DNA from: Pelagibacteraceae bacterium
GTDB lineage: Bacteria > Pseudomonadota > Alphaproteobacteria > Pelagibacterales > Pelagibacteraceae
Direction: 5' to 3'
Length of the DNA: 14,373 nt
Assembly: GCA_008638025.1 (NCBI GenBank)
Contig: VTPF01000008.1
Location: forward strand, 1-14,373
Below the pieces are notes generated by a model. It saw only the letters and a program-made list of their open reading frames with translations, made no database searches and was not told the origin of the DNA. A program made the position numbers and the translations under genes. Of this stretch, positions 8,285 through 14,373 are shown piece after piece (position 1 is the stretch's first letter; each line of letters opens with the position of its first letter).

Positions 8285-9283
8285 ATGGAAATTGATCAAT
8301 TAATTACAAAATTAAAAAATAAAGAAAGCTTAAATATCAATCAGACTAAATTTTTATTTAACAAAATTATGGATGGAGAGATTGATGATGATAAAATATC
8401 CAAAATTTTAATTGGGCTAGCTGAAAAAGGGGAAAATTCAGATGAAATTACTGGTGGCGCTAGCGTACTTAGAGAAAAATCTCTAAAAGTAAAAATATCC
8501 TCAGAAGCTTTAGATATGTGTGGTACTGGTGGTGATGGAAAACACACATTAAATATATCAACTGCAGCATCCATCGTGCTAGCAAGTCTTGGGATTAAAG
8601 TTGCAAAACATGGAAATAAAGGCTTAACATCAAAGTGTGGTTCGGCAGATGTTCTTGAAAAGCTTGGAATAAACATAAATAAAAATCCAGAAGCAGTTGC
8701 AAGTGATATCGAGAATAAAAATTTTGGATTTATGTTTGCACCTATTTACCATGAAACAATGAAAAAAGTTGCCAATGTTAGAAAAGAATTAAAAAGAAGA
8801 ACTATATTTAATTTATTGGGGCCTTTATGCAATCCAGCATCTGTAAAAAACCAATGCATAGGTATATTTTCAAAAGATTTGCTTCCATTATATGCTGAAA
8901 GTTTAATAAAGCTCAAAACAAATAATGCATGGGTTTACCATAGTCAGGATGGATTAGATGAAATATCAATTTTTGATAAAACGGACGTTTTAGAAATAAA
9001 AAATAATAGTATTAAAAAATTCACAATCAATCCAAATGATTTTATAAATCAAAAATTTAAATTTGAAGAAATTATTGGTGGGGATGCAAATTTTAATGCT
9101 TCTAAAATTATAGATCTTTTTGAAGGTCAGGATGGTGCTTTTTTAGAAATTGTATCTTTAAACTGTGCAGCCGGCCTTTTGGTAATGAATAAAAATGATA
9201 ATTTAAAAAATGCTTACCAAGAAGTCAAAAATTATATCTTATCTGGATCAGTACTGAAAACTTTAGAAAGTTTAAGGTCATGA
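8285..9283 (+). CDS. trpD: Anthranilate phosphoribosyltransferase
   Basis: Transfers phosphoribosyl from PRPP to anthranilate, giving phosphoribosylanthranilate. 332 residues, standard for the standalone enzyme. Motifs: the PRPP-binding CGTGGDGKHTLNISTAAS (79-96), KHGNKGLTSKCGSADVLE (108-125), the RRTIFNLLGPLCNPA region (171-185) that contacts anthranilate, and metal-binding DGLDE (222-226). The N-terminal helical domain (about 1-65) is also typical. It starts 3 bp after trpG, and its TGA stop overlaps the trpC start by 4 bp (ATGA). It holds the only tryptophan in TrpE, TrpG, TrpD and TrpC combined (residue 216, AWVYH). Confidence 0.96.
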   Translation: MEIDQLITKLKNKESLNINQTKFLFNKIMDGEIDDDKISKILIGLAEKGENSDEITGGASVLREKSLKVKISSEALDMCGTGGDGKHTLNISTAASIVLASLGIKVAKHGNKGLTSKCGSADVLEKLGININKNPEAVASDIENKNFGFMFAPIYHETMKKVANVRKELKRRTIFNLLGPLCNPASVKNQCIGIFSKDLLPLYAESLIKLKTNNAWVYHSQDGLDEISIFDKTDVLEIKNNSIKKFTINPNDFINQKFKFEEIIGGDANFNASKIIDLFEGQDGAFLEIVSLNCAAGLLVMNKNDNLKNAYQEVKNYILSGSVLKTLESLRS

Positions 9284-10065
9284 GCATTTTAAAAGAAATT
9301 ATTGCTAAAAAAATTTCTGAAGTTGAAAATGATAAAAAAAAAAATTCATTAGAAAACATTAAAAATAATATTAAAAAAAAAAACTTTAGTTTTAAAAAGC
9401 AATTAATTAACTTTAAAAAAAAAAATAAAACCGCCATAATAGCTGAAGTTAAAAAAGCAAGTCCTTCTAAAGGAATATTTGTAAATAATTTTAATCATTT
9501 AAAAATTGCTAATGAATATTTTAATTCAGGTGCAGCATGTCTATCTGTTCTTACAGAAAAAAATTATTTTTTAGGAAGTAAAGATTATTTAAAAGAAATA
9601 AGTAATAAGATTAATTTACCCATTTTATGTAAAGACTTTTTTGTTGATCCGTACCAAGTTTACGAGGCTTCTATGCTTGGTGCTCACTGCATTCTAATCT
9701 TGCTTAAGTCTACTAATTTAAAAATGGCTAGCTTACTATACGATGCTGCTTTAGATTGTGGCTTAGATAGCATCATTGAAGTTCATAATGAAAATGAAAT
9801 GAATATTGCATTGCAGTTTAAAGAATCAATCATTGGAATAAATAATAGAAATTTAGAAACTTTTGATACTAGCTTAGAGACAACAATAGATATTTGTAAA
9901 AAATTCAACTTAACAAATAGAACGCTTATTTGTGAAAGTGGTATAAATACAGGAAACGATATAAAAAAAATTATTAACGCAACTGGTATTACAAATTTTT
10001 TAGTTGGCGAATCATTAATTAAATCAGATTCAATTAATCAAAAACTTAAAGAATTAACATCCTAG
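9280..10065 (+). CDS. trpC: Indole-3-glycerol phosphate synthase
   Basis: Closes the indole ring of carboxyphenylaminodeoxyribulose phosphate to give indole-3-glycerol phosphate. A 261-residue monofunctional (beta/alpha)8 barrel, not fused to TrpF. Catalytic residues: Glu56 and Lys58 in AEVKKASPSKG, Lys118 in LCKDFFVDPYQ, Glu167 in IIEVHN, Asn188 in INNRNLETF, and Glu219/Ser220 in CESGI. The start overlaps the trpD stop by 4 bp (ATGA). The first 50 residues are very Lys/Asn-rich, and the DNA there contains three runs of eleven A (9334-9344, 9373-9383, 9415-9425), all read in frame. Its substrate needs TrpF, which is not encoded in the window. No tryptophan residue. Last gene of the trp block; an 80-bp gap with LexA sites follows. 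Confidence 0.96.
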   Translation: MSILKEIIAKKISEVENDKKKNSLENIKNNIKKKNFSFKKQLINFKKKNKTAIIAEVKKASPSKGIFVNNFNHLKIANEYFNSGAACLSVLTEKNYFLGSKDYLKEISNKINLPILCKDFFVDPYQVYEASMLGAHCILILLKSTNLKMASLLYDAALDCGLDSIIEVHNENEMNIALQFKESIIGINNRNLETFDTSLETTIDICKKFNLTNRTLICESGINTGNDIKKIINATGITNFLVGESLIKSDSINQKLKELTS

Positions 10066-10094
10066 AAGTATTCAATATCAACAAAAATAAACGA

Positions 10095-10123
10095 TTGTAA
10101 TAAATATAGAACTTTTGTAGAAC
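10095..10123 (+). promoter_or_regulatory. Candidate lexA promoter (TTGTAA-N17-TAGAAC)
   Basis: TTGTAA at 10095-10100 and TAGAAC at 10118-10123 are 17 bp apart, each matching four of six bases of the sigma-70 consensus. The -10 candidate overlaps the second half-site of the upstream LexA box, as expected for a LexA-repressed promoter. Such weak matches are common in AT-rich DNA, so this is a suggestion only. Confidence 0.25.
10109..10123. promoter_or_regulatory. LexA operator (alphaproteobacterial SOS box GAAC-N7-GAAC)
   Basis: GAAC at 10109-10112 and GAAC at 10120-10123 are separated by exactly seven bases. This is the reverse complement of the alphaproteobacterial LexA box GTTC-N7-GTTC (established knowledge). 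It lies 22 bp before the lexA start codon, the expected place for autorepression. Confidence 0.85.
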
Positions 10124-10129
10124 GTCAGT

Positions 10130-10144
10130 GTACAGGTTTTGTTC
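10130..10144. promoter_or_regulatory. Second, near-consensus LexA box (GTAC-N7-GTTC)
   Basis: GTAC at 10130-10133 and GTTC at 10141-10144 are seven bases apart and match the consensus direct repeat with one mismatch. The centre is 21 bp from that of the first box, about two helical turns, so two LexA dimers could bind the same face of the DNA. It ends one base before the lexA ATG. Confidence 0.55.
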
Positions 10145-10145
10145 T

Positions 10146-10820
10146 ATGTTAACTAAAAAACAAAAAAATTTACTTATTTATATCAACGAAAAGTTGAAAA
10201 AAGATGGCGTTTCACCTTCATACGATGAAATGCGAATTTCTTTGTCTTTAAAGTCAAAATCTGGGATTCATAGACTAATTTCTGCATTAGAAGAGCGTGG
10301 ATTTATTAAACGTTTAGCGCATAAAGCAAGAGCTCTCGAAGTAATTAAGCTTCCAGAAAATGCTAGTGCCAAAGACCTTTTTAATAATTTTACACCTAGC
10401 CTTATTAAAGGTGGTTTAGATGCAAATAAAAATATTAAAAAAAATTTTATCCCTTTAATTGGAAAAATTGCTGCAGGATTACCTATAGAAGCCATTGAAG
10501 AATTTGCAGAAGACATACCAGCCCCTCCTGGAACTAAAAATCCCGATGATTTTTTTGCGCTTAGAGTAGAGGGAGATTCGATGATAGATGCAGGGATAAA
10601 TGATGGTGATACAGTAATAATTAAAAAAACTAATGTTGCCGAAAATGGAAAGATTGTCGTAGCACTAATTGACAATCATGAAGCAACTTTAAAAAGATAT
10701 AGAAAAAAATCTAATGCGATAGCTTTAGAAAGTGCAAATCCAGCATATGAAACTCGTATTTTTGGTCCAGATAGAATCAAGATTCAAGGAGTTTTAACTT
10801 CTCTTTATAGAAACTTCTAA
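10146..10820 (+). CDS. lexA: LexA SOS-response repressor (self-cleaving)
   Basis: Represses DNA-damage genes and inactivates itself when RecA filaments stimulate autocleavage. I take the ATG at 10146 (224 residues, MLTKKQKNLL), the conserved LexA start; a GTG at 10128 would add six residues but place the second LexA box in coding sequence. The N-terminal winged helix-turn-helix spans about 1-65 (SPSYDEM, SKSGIHRLISALEERGFI). The cleavage site is Ala110-Gly111 in KIAAGLPIEA. The C-terminal S24 peptidase domain carries Ser145 in VEGDSMIDAG and Lys183 in EATLKRY. Against E. coli (Ala84-Gly85, Ser119, Lys156) the linker before the cleavage site is about 26 residues longer, as is common in alphaproteobacteria. 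Two LexA-type boxes just upstream point to autoregulation. It is 80 bp after trpC and 22 bp before gltX. Confidence 0.95.
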   Translation: MLTKKQKNLLIYINEKLKKDGVSPSYDEMRISLSLKSKSGIHRLISALEERGFIKRLAHKARALEVIKLPENASAKDLFNNFTPSLIKGGLDANKNIKKNFIPLIGKIAAGLPIEAIEEFAEDIPAPPGTKNPDDFFALRVEGDSMIDAGINDGDTVIIKKTNVAENGKIVVALIDNHEATLKRYRKKSNAIALESANPAYETRIFGPDRIKIQGVLTSLYRNF

Positions 10821-10844
10821 TCAGTTAGTGTAAGTACTACTGAT
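10820..10844 (+). other. Predicted RNA hairpin spanning the lexA-gltX junction and the gltX start codon
   Basis: In the transcript, 10820-10829 pairs with 10836-10844: nine base pairs, one bulged base (10826) and a six-base loop (10830-10835, GTAAGT). Inner stem AGT/ACT, outer stem ATCAGT/ACTGAT. The 3' arm includes the first two bases of the gltX ATG, so it could mask that start until a ribosome finishing lexA opens it. No T tract follows, so it is not an intrinsic terminator. Function is inference. Confidence 0.45.
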
Positions 10845-12225
10845 GAACAATAATAATGTAATTGTAAGATTCGCCCCCTCTCCTACTGGCCCACTTCATA
10901 TTGGTGGGGCGAGGACTGCTTTATTTAATTGGCTATTTGCAAAAAAAAATAAGGGAATTTCTTTATTAAGAATTGAAGATACAGATAAGCAAAGATCTAA
11001 AAAAGAATATGAAGATCAAATAATAGATACTCTTAATTGGTTAGAAATAAATCCAGATAAAGAACCAGTCAAACAAAGCTTAAACATAGATAAGCATATT
11101 GAAATAGCAAATAAGCTGCTATCTGAAGGGCATGCCTATAAATGCTTTTGCTCTATTGAAGAATTGGAAAAAGAAAAAGAATTATTTAGGAAAAAAAATT
11201 TACCATATACTTATAGTGGAAAATGCAGAGACATCAAAACTTCAAACAATGGACCTTACGTTATTAGATTTAAATCAAAAAAAACAGGATCTTCTATTTT
11301 AGAAGATTTAGTTCAAGGTAAAATTGAAATTTCAAATTCAACAATTGAAGATTTTGTTTTGCTTAGAGCAGACAACACTCCAACTTATCAGCTATCCGCT
11401 TCCGTTGATGACTATTTAATGAGCATTACTCATGTAATAAGGGGCGATGATCATAAAATTAATGCATTTAAACAAATACAGATATTTCAAGCCCTTGGCT
11501 GGATTGAGCCTAAGTACGCTCATATTCCTTTAATACATTCTAAAGAAGGAAAAAAACTATCCAAGAGAGATGGTGCAGCTACTGTTGAAGATTATCAAAA
11601 AATTGGAATTCTTCCTGAAAGTTTAAGAAATTATCTTTTAAGATTGGGATGGTCATATAAAGATAAGGAAATATTTACACTTCAAGAAAGTATTGATCTT
11701 TTTAATCTAGAAGGGATTGGAAAATCACCCTCAAAATTAGACATGGATAGAATTTTATCTATAAACGAAACTTACATAAAGACTTTAAATGAAGATAGGC
11801 TATTTCTATATTTTAAAAAATATGTAGATAATTTTAAAAGCAAAATTGAAGATAAGTTTTTAATTAAGATAAAAAATAATTTTAGTACTTTTAAAAATAA
11901 AGCCAAAACTCTTGAAGATATTTATAATAACTCATCTTTCCTTTTTAAATATGACAAAATTGATCTAAAAAAAACAATAACTTCATCAGAACTAAATATA
12001 TTAATATATTTTTATGAAAAAATTAAAAATTTAAATGAAAATGACTTGGGAAAAATTAAATCAATTATAGACGAAACTATAAACGAAAAAAATATAAAAT
12101 TTAAAGAATTTGGACAACCTGTAAGATTAGCCCTAACTGGAACAAAATACGCTCCATCTATAAACGAAATAATAAATTCTTTGGGTATAGAAGAGGTAAA
12201 GTTAAGGCTGTCTCAATATCTTTAA
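10843..12225 (+). CDS. gltX: Glutamyl-tRNA synthetase
   Basis: Class Ic aminoacyl-tRNA synthetase that charges tRNA(Glu). 460 residues (E. coli 471). The Rossmann catalytic domain starts FAPSPTGPLHIGGARTALFN (10-29), with the HIGH-type signature HIGG at 19-22; the KMSKS-type loop is KLSKR at 238-242. Between them lies a zinc-site-like segment with Cys101, Cys103 and Cys128; the fourth ligand position of E. coli (His127) is not obvious here, so zinc binding is uncertain. The C-terminal helical anticodon-binding region (about 300-460) is Lys/Asn-rich. Whether it also misacylates tRNA(Gln) for GatCAB cannot be judged from this window. It starts 22 bp after lexA, where larger alphaproteobacterial genomes often have comEC between the two genes. 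Confidence 0.95.
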   Translation: MNNNNVIVRFAPSPTGPLHIGGARTALFNWLFAKKNKGISLLRIEDTDKQRSKKEYEDQIIDTLNWLEINPDKEPVKQSLNIDKHIEIANKLLSEGHAYKCFCSIEELEKEKELFRKKNLPYTYSGKCRDIKTSNNGPYVIRFKSKKTGSSILEDLVQGKIEISNSTIEDFVLLRADNTPTYQLSASVDDYLMSITHVIRGDDHKINAFKQIQIFQALGWIEPKYAHIPLIHSKEGKKLSKRDGAATVEDYQKIGILPESLRNYLLRLGWSYKDKEIFTLQESIDLFNLEGIGKSPSKLDMDRILSINETYIKTLNEDRLFLYFKKYVDNFKSKIEDKFLIKIKNNFSTFKNKAKTLEDIYNNSSFLFKYDKIDLKKTITSSELNILIYFYEKIKNLNENDLGKIKSIIDETINEKNIKFKEFGQPVRLALTGTKYAPSINEIINSLGIEEVKLRLSQYL

Positions 12226-12249
12226 AAAAAATAGACTTTTTATTATAAA
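12221..12249 (+). promoter_or_regulatory. Candidate gltA promoter (TTTAAA-N17-TATAAA)
   Basis: TTTAAA at 12221-12226 and TATAAA at 12244-12249 are 17 bp apart (four and five of six consensus bases), with the gltA ATG 24 bp further on. The 48-bp gltX-gltA gap is the second largest plus-strand gap in the window, so a promoter here is plausible. AT-rich sequence produces such matches by chance. Confidence 0.25.
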
Positions 12250-12273
12250 GCTGATATTTAAAGCGCAATTTTT

Positions 12274-13563
12274 ATGTCAAAAAAAGCTATAATTTCACTC
12301 GATGGTCAAAATTTTGATTTACCTATCATTGAAGGTTCTGTTGGACCCGATGTAATAGACATTAGTAAACTTTATGCTCAGTCAGGTAAATTTACGCTTG
12401 ACCCTGGATTTACCTCAACTGCAAGCTGCCAATCTTCAATAACATATATCGATGGAGATAAAGGAGAATGCTATTACAGAGGATACCCTATGGATGTACT
12501 TGCTGAAAAAAGTTCATTTTTAGAAATTGTTCATTTGCTCTGGACGGGATCTCTTCCCACCAAAGCTGAATGGTATGAATATTCAGAAGCTATAAAAACT
12601 CACACTATGGTTCATGAACAAATGAAAACTTTTTTTAATGGTTTTAGAAGAGGTTCTCATCCAATGGCAATTTTAACTTCAGTAGTTGCGGCTCTATCAG
12701 CTTTTTATCCTGACTCAATTGATGTAAACGATTTAGAACAAAGACAAATTTCTGCCAGAAGAATGATAGCAAAAGTACCAACGCTTGCTGCAATGGCATA
12801 TAAATATTCTATTGGGCAACCATTTATATATCCAGATAATAATTTGGATTACTGTGAAAATTTTATGCAAATGACTTTTGGAGTTCCAACAGAAAAGTAC
12901 AAAGTTAATAAAGTTTTTTCAAAAGCTTTGGATAAAATTTTTATTTTACATGCTGATCATGAGCAAAACGCCTCAACTTCCACTGTAAGATTGGCTGCCT
13001 CATCAGGTGTAAATCCTTTTGCTTCAATATCAGCTGGTTTTACATCATTATGGGGACCTTTGCATGGAGGAGCGAATGAGGCTGCCTTAAATATGTTAAA
13101 AGAAATTGGAGATGTTAAAAATATTCCTGAATACGTCAAAAGAGCTAAGGACAAAAATGATCCATTTAAATTAATGGGATTTGGTCATAGAGTATATAAA
13201 AATTATGACCCAAGAGCTAAAGTTATGCAAAAAACTTGTCATGATGTCCTAGAAGAATTAGGAAGGAAAGACGACAAAATACTTCAAGTCGCAATAGAAT
13301 TAGAAAAAATTGCTTTACAAGATGATTATTTTGTAGAAAAAAAATTATATCCAAACATAGATTTTTATTCAGGAATTACCCTAAGTGCCATGGGATTTCC
13401 TGCAACTATGTTTACTCCATTGTTTGCGGTAGCAAGAACAGCTGGCTGGATTGCCCATTGGAAGGAAATGTATCTTGATCCTCAAAACAGAATTGGAAGA
13501 CCAAGACAATTATATATAGGTGAAAAACCAAGACAATTTTTAGAACTAAAAGACAGAGATTAA
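12274..13563 (+). CDS. gltA: Citrate synthase (type II, Gram-negative form)
   Basis: Condenses oxaloacetate and acetyl-CoA to citrate at the entry of the TCA cycle. 429 residues against 427 in E. coli, with the N-terminal domain of the hexameric type II enzymes (about 1-60, including [20 protein letters not shown]). Catalytic residues are His264 in GPLHGGANE, His305 in [14 protein letters not shown] and Asp363 in YPNIDFYSG, at nearly E. coli numbering. [15 protein letters not shown] is at 225-239 and [11 protein letters not shown] at 385-395. It starts 48 bp after gltX, possibly with its own promoter. The base composition looks less AT-skewed than its neighbours, as expected for a highly expressed, conserved gene. 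Its stop overlaps the opposing lpxB stop within one TTAA. Confidence 0.97.
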   Translation: MSKKAIISLDGQNFDLPIIEGSVGPDVIDISKLYAQSGKFTLDPGFTSTASCQSSITYIDGDKGECYYRGYPMDVLAEKSSFLEIVHLLWTGSLPTKAEWYEYSEAIKTHTMVHEQMKTFFNGFRRGSHPMAILTSVVAALSAFYPDSIDVNDLEQRQISARRMIAKVPTLAAMAYKYSIGQPFIYPDNNLDYCENFMQMTFGVPTEKYKVNKVFSKALDKIFILHADHEQNASTSTVRLAASSGVNPFASISAGFTSLWGPLHGGANEAALNMLKEIGDVKNIPEYVKRAKDKNDPFKLMGFGHRVYKNYDPRAKVMQKTCHDVLEELGRKDDKILQVAIELEKIALQDDYFVEKKLYPNIDFYSGITLSAMGFPATMFTPLFAVARTAGWIAHWKEMYLDPQNRIGRPRQLYIGEKPRQFLELKDRD

Positions 13564-14373
13564 CAAAGCCTTTCAATTATTTTGGCAATATTTTTAGATG
13601 TATTTCTCTTAGTTATTTTTCTTATATATTTAAAATAATTAATTACATTATTTTTTCTTATATTTTTATTTTGAATAAATGTGCTTCCTATATTAAATAT
13701 TTTTTTTACATTACAATCAAATTGAATTAATTCAGGAATAATTTCTTTATTAGCCATAATATTAACAATATTTCCAAACTTAACTTTAATAAATGGTCGT
13801 ATCATAAAATAATTAAACCATGATGTTTTATAAATTGTAATTAATGGAGATTTATTTTTACATATATCAAGTGATATAGTTCCTGATTTAGCTATAGTAA
13901 ACAAAGATTTTTTAATAAAAAAATTTTTTTTATTTTCATCAATAGTTATAATTATAGATTTACAATTTTTTAAGTAATATTTAATTATATATTCATATGC
14001 ACATTTTGTTGGAAAATGATAAATAAAATTTTCACCAAATTTATTATTTATTAGCTTAATTAACTGAGTAAAAATAGGCATAAAAATTTTTATTTCAGAC
14101 AATCTACTACCAGGACAAAGTGTGATAATTTTTTTATTTTTAGGAATAGAGAATTTTCGATACTTAATTTTATTTTCAAAAAATGGATGTCCCACAAAAG
14201 TATTTTTTACTTTATATTTATCAAAAATTTTTTTCTCAAATGGAAAAAGTAAAAGCAAATGATCAATAAATTTTCTAAAAAAATACACCCTGTTCTCTCT
14301 CCATGCCCAAATACTAGGCGCAACTAGATGAACAATCTTAATTTTGGGAAACATTTTTTTGATTTTATTCTCA
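13560..14373 (-). CDS. lpxB: Lipid-A-disaccharide synthase, N-terminus cut by window edge
   Basis: Joins UDP-2,3-diacylglucosamine to lipid X (2,3-diacylglucosamine 1-phosphate) to form the lipid A disaccharide; peripheral inner-membrane glycosyltransferase of family GT19. The frame is open to the right edge; 270 residues are visible and about 110 N-terminal ones are outside, so the ATG at 14354 is internal. Family features in order: [73 protein letters not shown] and [17 protein letters not shown]. The last two match the donor-binding region. The rest is very Lys/Ile/Asn/Phe-rich and diverged, more than any other gene here. In alphaproteobacteria lpxB usually ends the fabZ-lpxA-lpxI-lpxB group, which would lie to the right (inference). 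Confidence 0.9.
   Translation of the reverse strand, partial: ENKIKKMFPKIKIVHLVAPSIWAWRENRVYFFRKFIDHLLLLFPFEKKIFDKYKVKNTFVGHPFFENKIKYRKFSIPKNKKIITLCPGSRLSEIKIFMPIFTQLIKLINNKFGENFIYHFPTKCAYEYIIKYYLKNCKSIIITIDENKKNFFIKKSLFTIAKSGTISLDICKNKSPLITIYKTSWFNYFMIRPFIKVKFGNIVNIMANKEIIPELIQFDCNVKKIFNIGSTFIQNKNIRKNNVINYFKYIRKITKRNTSKNIAKIIERLC

Noticed and set aside
8341..8676. Minus-strand open frame of 111 codons
   Set aside because: Complement of conserved trpD motifs; shadow of a real gene.
9280..10065. Fused TrpC-TrpF
   Set aside because: The protein ends at 261 residues after a single IGPS barrel; no TrpF domain follows.
10128..10145. Upstream GTG start for lexA, adding six residues
   Set aside because: The family start MLTKKQ is at the ATG 10146, and the extension would put a near-consensus LexA box in coding sequence.
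10268..10675. Minus-strand open frame of 135 codons
   Set aside because: Lies wholly inside lexA, whose own frame carries all the LexA motifs.
12219..12250. Possible hairpin CTTTA/TAAAG between gltX and gltA as a terminator
   Set aside because: Only five A/T-rich pairs close it before mismatches, with no T tract after it.
14352..14354. ATG as the lpxB start
   Set aside because: The frame continues upstream to the window edge, and the protein would lack about 110 family N-terminal residues; the ATG is internal.
1..14373. Mobile element, prophage, CRISPR, defence system, riboswitch or tRNA
   Set aside because: All DNA is accounted for by core genes in a conserved order with gaps of at most 80 bp; no such signature was seen on either strand.

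Overview
The window is a compact, ordinary stretch of core genome from an AT-rich (roughly 70% A+T by eye) Gram-negative bacterium, most likely a streamlined marine alphaproteobacterium of the SAR11/Pelagibacterales type. The grounds are gene order (tpiA-secG-pyrG-kdsA-eno beside ppiD-trp genes-lexA-gltX-gltA-lpxB, a typical alphaproteobacterial neighbourhood), Lys/Asn/Ile-rich proteins, gaps of only 3 to 80 bp, many overlapping start/stop codons, and an alphaproteobacterial-type LexA operator. The SAR11 placement is inference; no database search was possible.

Layout. A leftward unit (positions 4804 down to 1) carries tpiA, secG, pyrG, kdsA and eno. The last runs off the left edge with about 10 residues missing. 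A 44-bp divergent gap (4805-4848) holds a tandem 8-bp repeat. A rightward unit (4849-13563) then carries ppiD, trpE, trpG, trpD, trpC, lexA, gltX and gltA. lpxB comes in from the right on the minus strand; its stop overlaps the gltA stop in one TTAA, and its first ~110 codons lie outside the window.

Function. tpiA and eno are glycolytic/gluconeogenic and gltA opens the TCA cycle. pyrG makes CTP, which the lipopolysaccharide branch also uses to activate Kdo; kdsA makes Kdo-8-phosphate and lpxB makes the lipid A disaccharide. secG and ppiD act in protein export and periplasmic folding. TrpE/TrpG, TrpD and TrpC cover chorismate to indole-3-glycerol phosphate except the TrpF step; trpF, trpB and trpA are not here. 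lexA is the SOS repressor and gltX charges tRNA(Glu).

Most notable observations: two LexA-box-like sites (one perfect, one near-perfect) 21 bp apart just before lexA; a hairpin filling the lexA-gltX gap and covering the gltX start codon; absence of the moaC-moeA and comEC genes that often interrupt this neighbourhood in larger alphaproteobacterial genomes; near-total absence of tryptophan from the Trp enzymes; three 11-A runs in the 5' end of trpC; and substitutions at the TpiA dimer interface. I saw no phage, transposon, CRISPR, defence or otherwise undescribed multi-gene system, and no tRNA or rRNA gene. No gene-free stretch exceeds 80 bp.
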